From: Halorientalis persicus
Lineage (GTDB): Archaea; Halobacteriota; Halobacteria; Halobacteriales; Haloarculaceae
Length of the DNA: 64,000 bases
Direction of reading: 5' to 3'
Assembly (NCBI RefSeq): GCF_900110215.1
Contig: NZ_FOCX01000005.1
Coordinates: 124,001 to 188,000, forward strand
The notes under the pieces were generated by a model, which was not told the DNA's origin, did no database searches, and worked only from the letters and a program-made list of their open reading frames with translations. How positions within the stretch are numbered: the first letter of the stretch is position 1; the number at the start of each line of letters is the position of its first letter. Positions 51,940 to 60,563 of this stretch are shown here, piece after piece. The position numbers and the translations under genes are program-made.

Positions 51940-52035
51940 ACCGAAACCGGGTGCAGACGCACGTATAAACGTACCGCTATTCTAACGCCCGGAACACTGA
52001 TCTGTCGGGCTTTGCAGGATCTCAGGGACCTCTCG

Positions 52036-53100
52036 CTACGGCTCGACGGAAAACGGCGCGAACTCGTCGGTCCGCTCGACGAGCGCCGCGATCACGTCCA
52101 CGGCACCGGTCAGGTCCGCCGTATCGATTACCTCGACGGGCGTGTGCATATACCGGGTCGGGATCCCGACGTTCACCGACGGGATGCCCCCGCGCTGGAC
52201 GAAGATCGAATTCGCGTCGGTCTTGGTCGTGTTGCTCGCCGCCTCCAGCTGGATCGGTACGTCCGCGTCGTCGGCCACTGTCCGCAACGCGTCGACCAGT
52301 TTCGGGTGGTCCGGGAGCCCGCGACGGATCGACGGCCCCTCGCCCAGCGCCACGTCCACGTCCCGCTTGGCGGCCAGCCCGGGCGTGTCCGTCGCGTGGG
52401 TCACGTCCACCACGACGGCGGCGTCGGGGTCGAGATCGAAGCCGATCATCTGTGCGCCGTTGCCACCGACCTCTTCTTGCACCGTGCTGACGGCCTTCAC
52501 TGTCGCGTCTACGTCGTTCTCGACGGCGGTCCGGAGGACTTCCGCGGCGCTCCACGTGCCCACGCGGTTGTCCATTGCCCGGCCAGTGAGCCGGGTGCCC
52601 TGCAGCTCCTCCACGCCGGAAGCCACGGTCAGGGGATCGCCCACGTCGACGAGGTCGCGTGCTTCCTCCTCGTCCGCGGCTCCGATATCGACGTACTGCT
52701 CGGTGATCTCCGCAACCTCGTCGTCGTCGCCATCGCGCAGGTGGATCGCCGTCTGGCCGATCACGCCCGAGACCGACCCGTCGTCGGTGCGGATCGTGAC
52801 GTGTTGTCCGCGGGAGACGGTCTTGTCCGTCCCGCCGACCCGAGAGAGGTGGAGGAAGCCGTCGTCGTCGATCCGGCGGACGACGAACCCGATCTCGTCG
52901 CCGTGCCCCGTCACGACGACGGTCGGGCCGTCGCCGCTTCCCTCGTGGACCGCGACGGCGTTGCCGTAAGCGTCGGTTCGTACCTCGTCGGCCACGTCCG
53001 AGCAGTGGTCGATCCAGACCCGCTGGGCCGCGGTCTCGAAGCCGGTCGGTGCGCCGGTTTCCAGCAGCGCCGTGAGGAATTCGCGTCGTCGTCCGTCCAT
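52036..53100 (-). CDS. M42-family metallopeptidase
   Basis: 354 residues. TET/M42 aminopeptidase: metal ligands appear in VVVTGHGDEIGF (His, Asp), RAMDNRVGTWSA (Asp), VQEEVGGNGAQ (Glu-Glu), VVVDVTHATD (Asp) and IPTRYMHTPVEV (His). It forms large tetrahedral particles that trim peptides from the proteasome in relatives. Start ATG 53100; upstream open frame is antisense to the next gene's promoter area. Confidence 0.92.
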   Translation of the reverse strand: MDGRRREFLTALLETGAPTGFETAAQRVWIDHCSDVADEVRTDAYGNAVAVHEGSGDGPTVVVTGHGDEIGFVVRRIDDDGFLHLSRVGGTDKTVSRGQHVTIRTDDGSVSGVIGQTAIHLRDGDDDEVAEITEQYVDIGAADEEEARDLVDVGDPLTVASGVEELQGTRLTGRAMDNRVGTWSAAEVLRTAVENDVDATVKAVSTVQEEVGGNGAQMIGFDLDPDAAVVVDVTHATDTPGLAAKRDVDVALGEGPSIRRGLPDHPKLVDALRTVADDADVPIQLEAASNTTKTDANSIFVQRGGIPSVNVGIPTRYMHTPVEVIDTADLTGAVDVIAALVERTDEFAPFSVEP

Positions 53101-53226
53101 ACTGTCCCCTGCACCGGGCCGACCAAGAACCCGGCGACCGACCAGTCCGAGTCTGGCGGGCGGGGTCGGCCTGGGTAGGTTCGCCGCCTCCCCAAACCGT
53201 AAGCCCGCTCGCGTGGAACGCTCACT

Positions 53227-53478
53227 ATGGCCGACATCACACTGTTCGAGCTCCACCTCGACGACGCGACGTTCTCCAACTCCGCGCCCTTCGTCGGCGG
53301 CGAGGACGACGCCGAGGGGGCCGAGGCCGAGGCGGCCGACGAGTCCGGCAGCGGTGCCGCGGGGAAGCTGTACATCCTGCTGGCGCTGGGTGCCATCGTG
53401 GGGCTGGCCTGGCTGGTCTCCCGGAGCGAGGTCGGTGAGGGGATCGAGATCGACGAGGAGATCGAACTGACCAGCTGA
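53227..53478 (+). CDS. small acidic single-TM protein
   Basis: 83 residues: an N-terminal acidic part (ADITLFELHLDDATFSN..., Glu/Ala-rich) and one transmembrane helix (KLYILLALGAIVGLAWLVS), then a short acidic tail. No family is recognised. It is divergent from M42 and 40 bases upstream of the metalloprotease gene. Confidence 0.65.
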   Translation: MADITLFELHLDDATFSNSAPFVGGEDDAEGAEAEAADESGSGAAGKLYILLALGAIVGLAWLVSRSEVGEGIEIDEEIELTS

Positions 53479-53518
53479 GTGGAGAAGAGCTTTTTACCGG
53501 TCACCTCTTGACCGGAGT

Positions 53519-54466
53519 ATGGGTCTCTTTCGTAGCGTCCAGGCGGTCACGGGAGCATCGGGGACGGGTCCCGTCGACTGGAACGCGGTCGCCGAGGCGG
53601 CCAAAGCGTCGACCGAGCCTGGCTCTATCGCACTCTCGACGGAACAACAGGAGGGGTACGCCGACGACGTACGCGAGGCGCGCGCTCGCATCCGGGAAGT
53701 CGCCGCCATCGACTTCGACGTGCCCGACTCCATCGAAATCCAGAACCGCCACCACTGGATCGACGCCAACATCGACACCTTCCAGCGCGTGATGGCACCG
53801 CTGGGCGAGCAGGTCGGGCTGATCCCGGGGCTGGCCCGCGTGGTCAACACCGGGACGATGTCCATCGCACTCGGTTTCCTCGGCAACAACGTCCTCGGAC
53901 AGTACGACCCGCTCTTGCTCGCCGAGAGCGACGCCCACTCGCTGTACTTCGTCCACCCCAACATCAGCAAGGTGGCGACGATGCTCGACGTGTCCGAGCC
54001 GCGGTTCCGCCGCTGGATCGCGTTCCACGAGGTCTCCCACGCCGCTGAGTTCGGGGCCGCCCCGTGGCTCGCCGACCAGCTCGAGGCCGACCTCGAACGC
54101 GCGGTCGACGCCCTCGGCGAGGGGAGTCTCGACCGGGAGGCGCTGGGGAGTCTCGACACCACCATGACCGCCGTCGAGGGCTACGCGGAACTCGTGATGG
54201 ATCGCGCCTTCGACGGGGAGTACGCCGACCTCCGACGGAAACTCGACGAACGCCGGCAGGGTCGGGGCCCGGTCTCCCAACTCGTCCGCAGACTGCTGGG
54301 GCTGGGCATGAAGCGTCGGCAGTACGAACGTGGCAAGCAGTTCTTCGAGACCGTCGCCGACGAGCGGGGCATCGAGGGCGCGTCTGCGGTCTGGGAGCGA
54401 CCGGAGAACCTGCCGACCGACACCGAACTCGACGACCCGAACGCCTGGCTCGACCGCGTCCGCTGA
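53519..54466 (+). CDS. zinc-dependent metalloprotease (DUF2342-like)
   Basis: 315 residues. The zinc motif is His170-Glu171-x-x-His174 (FHEVSHAAEFGAAPWL), followed by a helical region with MTAVEGYAELVMDRAF that likely supplies the third ligand. The overall pattern is that of the DUF2342 / F420-biosynthesis-associated group. The true substrate is unknown. No signal peptide is visible. Confidence 0.87.
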   Translation: MGLFRSVQAVTGASGTGPVDWNAVAEAAKASTEPGSIALSTEQQEGYADDVREARARIREVAAIDFDVPDSIEIQNRHHWIDANIDTFQRVMAPLGEQVGLIPGLARVVNTGTMSIALGFLGNNVLGQYDPLLLAESDAHSLYFVHPNISKVATMLDVSEPRFRRWIAFHEVSHAAEFGAAPWLADQLEADLERAVDALGEGSLDREALGSLDTTMTAVEGYAELVMDRAFDGEYADLRRKLDERRQGRGPVSQLVRRLLGLGMKRRQYERGKQFFETVADERGIEGASAVWERPENLPTDTELDDPNAWLDRVR

Positions 54467-54778
54467 CTAGCGGTTACGCTGTTCCTGGGGCCGTTCGTCG
54501 CGGTCCGCGCTCTCGAACCGCCGCTCCAGGTGCCCATCCGACTCCGACGCCCGCTCCGGCGTCTCCTGATCGCGGAAGCCGTCCGCGCTGGGGATGGCGA
54601 ACCGCATCAGGAGCACACCGAGCAGGAGGCCACCCGCCACTGCCCCGACCACGACGGTCGGACTCGGATTCCCCTGGAGGGTTATGAGCCCCGACGACAC
54701 GCCGACGAGGAGGACGAATCCGAGCTGGAGCCGTCGCGTGAAAGCCTCGCGTTCGTCGTTCGACACCGGTCCGACCAT
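54467..54778 (-). CDS. two-TM membrane protein
   Basis: 103 residues, two helices (LQLGFVLLVGVSSGLITLQ, VVVGAVAGGLLLGVLLMRFA) and a charged C-terminal tail rich in Arg and Glu. No function is known. Its stop directly abuts the convergent metalloprotease stop. It is linked to the upstream NTF2-like gene by a TGATG overlap. Confidence 0.65.
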   Translation of the reverse strand: MVGPVSNDEREAFTRRLQLGFVLLVGVSSGLITLQGNPSPTVVVGAVAGGLLLGVLLMRFAIPSADGFRDQETPERASESDGHLERRFESADRDERPQEQRNR

Positions 54779-55191
54779 CAGACCTCACCCGCCGTGCTGA
54801 CGTGCATCCCGACGAACTGCCAGTTTGTCTCCGTATCGGCGGGCCCCCCAGCCGCGTCACGGCGTTCGAGCGTCCCGCTCCAGCGCGTGTCGAACTCGTA
54901 ACGAATCCCCCGCTGGGTGTCGGTCCAGCCCATGTCCACCGTGTCGCTGAACCAGGCGTGGCGCTCCCGCTCGGTCGTTCGGAGGGCGTTGCTCTCGACG
55001 GCCCAGTCGACAGTCGTCGCGGTCTGCTCCCGCAATCTCTCCCGGATCGATTCGGTCCCGACCAATCGCTCGGAGATACCGAACTTGACGACCGCATCCT
55101 CGCCCGACCGCTCGTCGGCGAAAAATGGGCCCAGCGGCGCACCGGCCCGGAGCGCGTCGTAGTACGACCGGATCGTGTCGGCGGCGTCCAT
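54778..55191 (-). CDS. NTF2/SnoaL-like protein
   Basis: 137 residues. The cone-shaped NTF2-like fold is suggested by DTIRSYYDALRAGAPLGPFFADE, the central VKFGISERLVGTESIRERLRE and the WSGTLER...WQFVGMHVS strand. It could be an enzyme or a binding protein; no catalytic residues are identified. The longer open frame upstream is rejected because it continues through the promoter region of the PadR gene. Confidence 0.75.
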   Translation of the reverse strand: MDAADTIRSYYDALRAGAPLGPFFADERSGEDAVVKFGISERLVGTESIRERLREQTATTVDWAVESNALRTTERERHAWFSDTVDMGWTDTQRGIRYEFDTRWSGTLERRDAAGGPADTETNWQFVGMHVSTAGEV

Positions 55192-55383
55192 GACAGTGTG
55201 GTAGACGTGGGCGGACTTCAGTTGCAGGATTCGGGTTGGCCCCATCCAGAGTCGACACAACACGACATCCCCTCGACTGCCCAGTCTTCGAACACGAGAC
55301 TCAGCGAGTGAGTCCACTCGGCGTCCCGCGAAACGCAGCCATCCTGCCCGGCAGGGATCTCGCAATTTTCTGCCAGGCGATAG

Positions 55384-55393
55384 ATTTAATTTA
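55384..55393 (+). promoter_or_regulatory. TATA element of the padR-like gene
   Basis: ATTTAATTTA, one of the strongest TATA matches in the window, 26 bases upstream of the GTG at 55415. Confidence 0.6.
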
Positions 55394-55414
55394 ATCAAGT
55401 TGGTACAACGATTT

Positions 55415-55705
55415 GTGTACGATCTGACTGGATTCCAGCGCGATCTGCTGTACGTCATCGCCGGGTACGACGAACCGCACGGGCTCGCGATCAAGGACGC
55501 CCTCGAAGAGTACTACGAGGGCGAGATCCACCACGGCCGGCTCTACCCGAACCTCGACACCCTCGTCGAGAAGGGTCTCGTCGAGAAAGGGAAGAAAGAC
55601 CGCCGGACGAACGTCTACAACGTCACCAAACGGGGTCGCCGCGAACTCGAAGCACGTCGGGAGTGGGAGGACCAGTACCTCGAAGAGAGTACGATCCTGG
55701 CGTAA
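55415..55705 (+). CDS. PadR-family transcriptional regulator
   Basis: 96 residues. The PadR winged helix covers the whole protein: DLTGFQRDLLYVIAGYDEPHGLAIKDAL, then LYPNLDTLVEKGLVEKGKKDRRTNVYNVTKRGRRELE. The GTG at 55415 is chosen because it lies 26 bases after the TATA box and gives the usual MYDLTGFQRDLL N-terminus; an upstream TTG (55400) is less likely. It precedes the carboxylesterase by 131 bases, its possible target. Confidence 0.9.
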   Translation: MYDLTGFQRDLLYVIAGYDEPHGLAIKDALEEYYEGEIHHGRLYPNLDTLVEKGLVEKGKKDRRTNVYNVTKRGRRELEARREWEDQYLEESTILA

Positions 55706-55836
55706 TCTCACCAGCCAGCGGTACGGACACACTGTCCTGCGTCGCCTGGTCGCGCCAGCGGCCATTGGCTTAATTACCTTCGTTTGCGCGCCGAAATCTT
55801 TTATCCGGTCCGGTATCTGGTATCAGTCGGTTTCCA

Positions 55837-57495
55837 ATGGACAGACGGACGTATCTGGGGGCGCTCGGGGGAGCGTCCGTGTTCGGAGCAGGGAGCGGCA
55901 TCGGCAGCGCGAATGCGACCTGGTGGTTCTCGGACCCTGAGGTCGAGATCGAGAGCGGTACCGTCGAGGGCGACGAGGAGGGCGACGTGAACGCCTTCCG
56001 GGGGATTCCCTACGCTCACCAGCCGGTGGGTGAGCGTCGGTTCCGGCCGCCGGAGACGCCCGCGCCGTCGTGGGACGGTACACGCGGTGCCCACGACTAC
56101 GGGCCGCGCGCACCGCAACCGATTCTCGCGACGGGGTTTCTCGGCCTCGACGTGGGCAAGTTCGTCGGGAGCGAGGACGGCTGTCTCAACCTCAACGTCT
56201 GGGCTCCAGCGGACGCAGACCCCGGCGAGAAGCCCGTGATGTACTGGATCCACGGCGGCGCGTACAACTTCGGGAGCAACCGGTTCCCCGGCGGGGCGCT
56301 CGCCGAAGCCGGCGACGTGGTCGTCGTCGCCGTCAACTATCGCCTCAACGCGCTGGGCTTTTTCGCCCACCCCGAGGTGACGGCGGCGTCCCCGTCGGCC
56401 CCGACCAACTTCGGCTACCTCGACATCCGCGCCGGCCTGGAGTGGGTCCAGCGGAACGTCGCGGCTTTCGGTGGCGACCCGGACAACGTGACCATCTTCG
56501 GCGAGTCCGCGGGTGGCCACGCCGTCCTGACGCTACTGACCGACCCCGAAGCGAAGGGGCTGTTCCACCGCGCGATCAGCCAGAGCGGTCCGATCAACGA
56601 CCCGCTCTATCCGCTGGCGGAGCTGGAGGACCGCGGGACCGAGGCGGCCCGTGAACTCGACTGCGCGAGCGGTGACACGCTCGCCTGTCTCCGGGACGCG
56701 AAGCCGGCGGAACTGGCCGAGGCCTACGGGGTTGCGGGCGCGCTCGCGAGCGAGGCCACCGACGGGGGGACGCCCCGGGTGGAACTACCGGGACTGATCT
56801 TCGGCGTCGACGGCGAAGTCGTCCGGGCCCACCCCGCGACGCTGATCGAGGACGGCGAGTTCCACGACGTGCCGGTCCTGCTGGGCGGTAACGCCGAGGA
56901 GTACCAGTTCTTCCTCGAATTCGCCGACGATACCGTGCCGGAATCGGAGGCGGCCTACCGCGACCGCCTACAGCGCGTGTATGGGGACTTCGGTGACCGA
57001 GTCGTCGACGCCTACCCGGTGAGCGACTACGACTCCATCGAGGCGGCGTACATCGACGTGAACACGGACGACTTCTTCCTGTGTTCGGACGTGGCGGTCA
57101 CCGACGCCATCACCCGACAGGGCGGGACCGCCTACCGCTACCTGTTCGACGACACGCCGACCATCCCGGTGACCCTGCTCTCCGATGACCCCGGTGCGTA
57201 CCACACCGCCGAACTCGCCTACGTCTTCGGCGAGACGGTCACCCAGCAGGGGCTCCCGACGGGGATCATAGGCCCGGGCGACTGGGTGCTCCGGGACCGG
57301 ATGCAGGGCTACTGGACGAACTTCGCGGCCAGCGGCGACCCCAACGGCGACGGCCTGCCGGAGTGGCGCGAGGCCACCCGGAACCAGCGCCGGGTCCGCC
57401 TCCAGGAGGACTCGGTGACCGTCGAGACGGGGACCAGCGACGGCTGTGCGGTGATGCAGGATATTTACAGCTACCTCCGCTCGACCGGCCGCTGA
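55837..57495 (+). CDS. type-B carboxylesterase, Tat-exported
   Basis: 552 residues. Twin-Arg signal (MDRRTYLGALGGASVFGAG) without a lipobox. Nucleophile Ser224 (FGESAGGHAVL), acid Glu in the QRVYGDFGDRV region or DDPGAYHTAE-associated Glu, and His near YHTAELAYVFGE; Cys pairs near 116 and 238 may form disulfides. Such enzymes hydrolyse esters and are also known as carboxylesterase/cholinesterase fold proteins. The substrate is unknown. The upstream PadR regulator is a natural candidate controller. Confidence 0.9.
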   Translation: MDRRTYLGALGGASVFGAGSGIGSANATWWFSDPEVEIESGTVEGDEEGDVNAFRGIPYAHQPVGERRFRPPETPAPSWDGTRGAHDYGPRAPQPILATGFLGLDVGKFVGSEDGCLNLNVWAPADADPGEKPVMYWIHGGAYNFGSNRFPGGALAEAGDVVVVAVNYRLNALGFFAHPEVTAASPSAPTNFGYLDIRAGLEWVQRNVAAFGGDPDNVTIFGESAGGHAVLTLLTDPEAKGLFHRAISQSGPINDPLYPLAELEDRGTEAARELDCASGDTLACLRDAKPAELAEAYGVAGALASEATDGGTPRVELPGLIFGVDGEVVRAHPATLIEDGEFHDVPVLLGGNAEEYQFFLEFADDTVPESEAAYRDRLQRVYGDFGDRVVDAYPVSDYDSIEAAYIDVNTDDFFLCSDVAVTDAITRQGGTAYRYLFDDTPTIPVTLLSDDPGAYHTAELAYVFGETVTQQGLPTGIIGPGDWVLRDRMQGYWTNFAASGDPNGDGLPEWREATRNQRRVRLQEDSVTVETGTSDGCAVMQDIYSYLRSTGR

Positions 57496-58038
57496 CTACT
57501 CGAACCCGCGGCTGACGGTGTCCTCGACCAGGTCGTCCAGTTCCGCGTCGAGCAGTTCCTCGGCCTCCTCGAAGGTGGACGAGAGGTCGTCGAGTTCGTC
57601 GGGTCGGTCGTCGAACTCGATGTCCGCGGGCCCGAAGGCGGGGCTGTCCAGCGTCTCCATCACGTCGTCGAACAGCGCGTCCGGCGTCGTCGGGGCGTCG
57701 GCGTGGGCCTTGAGGACCTCCTCCATTTCGCTGGCCGTGTCCTCGGCGTCGTCTTCCTCGATGGGTTGCTGGACGCCGAACCGGCCAGAATCCTCGCTGG
57801 GGAACAGGTCGTCGAGGTCCTCGTCGATGCGCCGGGCGACCCGTGTGCCGACGCCCTGGACCTCGAAGGGGTTTTTCGCGTACGTCTTGAGCTGGTAGAC
57901 GGCGGCGTCAGGGTGTCCGACGTACAGGTCCTCGCCGATACCGCTCGTGCGGTCGCCACCCACGGCCCGCCAGCCACCGGGGTCCGCGTCGCTCTCCACG
58001 ACGTCTTCGAGGATGTCCTGCCAGTCTCTGACGCGCAT
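57496..58038 (-). CDS. acidic haloarchaeal protein of unknown function
   Basis: 180 residues, rich in Asp and Glu. The first third has MRVRDWQDILEDVVESDADPGGWRAVGG and YQLKTYAKNPFEVQGVGTRVA, and the rest is helical and very acidic (EEDDAEDTASEMEEVLKAH...). No domain is recognised. The ATG at 58038 gives the only compact N-terminus; the longer frame is antisense-like. Confidence 0.6.
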   Translation of the reverse strand: MRVRDWQDILEDVVESDADPGGWRAVGGDRTSGIGEDLYVGHPDAAVYQLKTYAKNPFEVQGVGTRVARRIDEDLDDLFPSEDSGRFGVQQPIEEDDAEDTASEMEEVLKAHADAPTTPDALFDDVMETLDSPAFGPADIEFDDRPDELDDLSSTFEEAEELLDAELDDLVEDTVSRGFE

Positions 58039-58226
58039 AGCTATCCCGCGAATAGGATTCCGACGCCGAAGAACGTGTCGATAGCGGGCGAATCGTGGCC
58101 CTCGACGGCCCGGAACGTGACTCCCAGATCCGCCCGGGACGGACCGTCTCACCGTCGATGCCCCTTCGAAGCGGCGGAGCGCTTCCGACTGGAAGTCGCG
58201 ACTACAGGAACCGAATACGCTCGCTT

Positions 58227-59123
58227 CTAGGTGGCGACTTTCGTCTCCAGATCCGGACCGACGAACAGGTCGGTCACCCGCTGGGTCGCGGCCGTCGTCT
58301 CCGCGGTGTTTTCGAGCAGCACCGTCTCGCTGGGGAACAGCCGCTCGCCCAGTTCCAGTCCGTACTCGTGGGCCGTCGACCCCGTCACCGTCAGGTACAC
58401 GCCCAGGCCAGCCTCCGCGATAGCCGCCTCCTCGACGGCCCTCTCTTCGGGATAGGTGAACTCCACGTTCTCGATGGCGTCGGTCCCCAGAACGGCCTCG
58501 ACGAGGCGCTCGTATCGGGGCGAGATACACATCTTTCCTTCGTAGGCACCCACGAACGACCGGTCGAGATCAGCGTCGAGTTGTCGGCGGGTCTCCGGTG
58601 TCGCGAGCAGGGTGTGCCAGACGGTGTCGCCGAGCCCGGAGACGATCCGAACGTCGGTGTCGTGGGGGTCGATCCGGTCGTTGACTTCGTCAAGCCCCGT
58701 CAGGGGTTCGGGATCGAGGCTGACCACCTCTTCGAGGACGAGGTCAGCGCTGTCGAACCCGAGCGCGAACTCGTGGGTTCGGAGCGCGCGGAACGGTTCC
58801 TCGCGGCCGACGAGCTGGAGATCGTACCCGTCGAGATCGAGGGTGAGGCTGTCGAAGACGATCCGACGGGGCATTCCGGCACGGTCGTCGCGCAGGAGTG
58901 TGTACTCCGGGGCCGTCGGGTCGTCGGTGTCCGAGTAGGCCGCCAGTCGGTCGTACACGTCCCGCTCGGCGGTCTGGTTGTCCTTGGTGATCGCTTTCTC
59001 GTACTGGAGCGTCGAGATGACGTCGTCGGCGAGGTCGGTCGTGCCCGTCCGGGCCGCGAGCCGTTCGAGGACGGCCTCCAGCGGCCGTCCCTTGCGTGGG
59101 ACGGCAACGCGGACAGTAGTCAT
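58227..59123 (-). CDS. HisG-like or unknown haloarchaeal protein
   Basis: 298 residues. The N-terminal TTVRVAVPRKGRPLEAVLERLA recalls ATP phosphoribosyltransferase (HisG), and VFDSLTLDLDGYDLQLVGREEP and TGSTAHEYGLELGERLF further along look like binding-protein-fold segments. However, the characteristic HisG P-loop-like PRPP motif is not clear, so it may be a diverged paralogue with another function. No histidine-biosynthesis gene is nearby. Confidence 0.45.
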   Translation of the reverse strand: MTTVRVAVPRKGRPLEAVLERLAARTGTTDLADDVISTLQYEKAITKDNQTAERDVYDRLAAYSDTDDPTAPEYTLLRDDRAGMPRRIVFDSLTLDLDGYDLQLVGREEPFRALRTHEFALGFDSADLVLEEVVSLDPEPLTGLDEVNDRIDPHDTDVRIVSGLGDTVWHTLLATPETRRQLDADLDRSFVGAYEGKMCISPRYERLVEAVLGTDAIENVEFTYPEERAVEEAAIAEAGLGVYLTVTGSTAHEYGLELGERLFPSETVLLENTAETTAATQRVTDLFVGPDLETKVAT

Positions 59124-59165
59124 TATCGAACAGGTCGCGAGCCGAGAGTAAAACGCGTCCGGTTT

Positions 59166-60452
59166 CTAGTCGTCGGCTGCGCCCAGCACGTTGCTGAGCT
59201 GTTCGCGCCACTCTTTGAGTTCCACGATGTCTGCCTCGATGTCGTCGACGCGGTCGTCGACCTCGTCGATGTCGTCCAGTTCGTCCTCGAGATCGTCGAT
59301 GGAGCCCTGGATGGCGTCGATATCGTCGTCGACGTCTTTCACGTCGCCTTTCAGTGACTGGAGATCACCCTGGATGCCCTCGACGCTGTCTTCGAGCGAG
59401 GCGACCTGCTGGCTGTTGTCCTCGATGTCGTCTTCCAGCCCCCCGAGCTGGTCTTCGAGGGTCGCCACGTCGTCCTGCAGGCCCTCGATGAGATCCTGTC
59501 CGGTCCCGTTCTCTTCGAGGAACTCCTCGAGCGCGTCGACGTACGCGTCGAGTTCCGTCACGTCACTCTGGAGTTTCTCGATGCGAGCCTCGACGGCACC
59601 GCCGGTCCCGCCGCCGCTCTCGATTTCGAGTTCGGAACGGAGGACTTCGAGATCGTCGTCGTCGACCTCGCCTTCCTCGATTTCCGTGGCGAGCGCCGAC
59701 GCCACGCTCTCGACGTCAAGTGAACCACCGGTGTCGGACTCGACCTCTGTGGCCTCCTCGGCGTCTTCAGTTTCCGCCTCGGTGTCGGCTTCCTGTTCTT
59801 CGGCCTCCGTCTCGTCTACCTCCTCGGCCTCGTCCTCGTCGTCGGTGTCTTCGGCTTCCGTCTCGTCTTCCTCCTCGGTCTCGTCCTCGTCGTCGCCCTC
59901 GTCGACGAGATCGACCGCCTCGGGATCAGCCTCGGCCTCCTCCGCGTTGGGATCGGTGAGGTCCAGCGTGCCGATGTCCTCGTCCTCCTCTTCGTCGTCG
60001 AGGCCAGGGACCGAGTCCGCGTTCCCGGAGATCACGTCACGCACGACATCGCTGCCGCTTCCCCCGACGACACCGTCTTCGTCCTCCAGTGGCGGGTCGA
60101 CCTCGGCAATCTCGGGTTCGGTGAGGAACTGTTCGACGTTGTCCGTCCCCGTGGCCCGGATGCCGTAGACCGTCGTGTACTGCTCTTCGGCTTCGATCTC
60201 TCGCTCGAAGGTGATCTCGTCGTCTTCGATCGTCCAGTACTCACTCCCGTACTCCGGATGGAACCCCAGGTCCTCCACAGCGACGTTTTCGGGCACGTCG
60301 TCGACGAGTCTGACCGTCACCGCTTCGGTCCTGTCCGAGTTGATCCGAAACGCAATCGCGGGGACAGGAAACGCGTCGGCCTCGAACGTCTTGATCACGG
60401 TAACCCCGTTCGAGGTGACGGTCACCTCCTCGTAATTTTGCGATTCGCTCAT
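59166..60452 (-). CDS. large acidic coiled-coil protein
   Basis: 428 residues. A beta-rich domain (about 1-110) with YEEVTVTSNGVTVIKTFEADAFP and EYWTIEDDEITFEREIE is followed by an extremely acidic low-complexity region (about 150-245: runs of Glu/Asp/Thr/Ala), then a long predicted coiled coil (about 285-415: VTELDAYVDALEEFLEEN..., repeated L/I/V-D heptads) ending LSNVLGAADD. The ATG at 60452 has a TATA element (CTTTAATA) 28 bases upstream. The function is unknown. Confidence 0.7.
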   Translation of the reverse strand: MSESQNYEEVTVTSNGVTVIKTFEADAFPVPAIAFRINSDRTEAVTVRLVDDVPENVAVEDLGFHPEYGSEYWTIEDDEITFEREIEAEEQYTTVYGIRATGTDNVEQFLTEPEIAEVDPPLEDEDGVVGGSGSDVVRDVISGNADSVPGLDDEEEDEDIGTLDLTDPNAEEAEADPEAVDLVDEGDDEDETEEEDETEAEDTDDEDEAEEVDETEAEEQEADTEAETEDAEEATEVESDTGGSLDVESVASALATEIEEGEVDDDDLEVLRSELEIESGGGTGGAVEARIEKLQSDVTELDAYVDALEEFLEENGTGQDLIEGLQDDVATLEDQLGGLEDDIEDNSQQVASLEDSVEGIQGDLQSLKGDVKDVDDDIDAIQGSIDDLEDELDDIDEVDDRVDDIEADIVELKEWREQLSNVLGAADD

Positions 60453-60476
60453 GCTTACACTTCGAGTAACCAACGG

Positions 60477-60484
60477 TATTAAAG
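60477..60484 (-). promoter_or_regulatory. TATA element of the coiled-coil protein gene
   Basis: Minus-strand CTTTAATA, 28 bases upstream of the ATG at 60452. Confidence 0.5.
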
Positions 60485-60563
60485 CTACGTACCGTTTCTC
60501 CCCGCGTGGTAGGGACTCACAACCGCGTTCCGCCGTCGCCCGTCGCCCCGCAGTAACGACCGG

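Noticed and set aside
58095-59357. Plus-strand open frame of about 420 codons antisense to the HisG-like gene
   Set aside because: It overlaps the start of the coiled-coil protein's 3' region and has no domain; the minus-strand frame is more plausible for composition and start.
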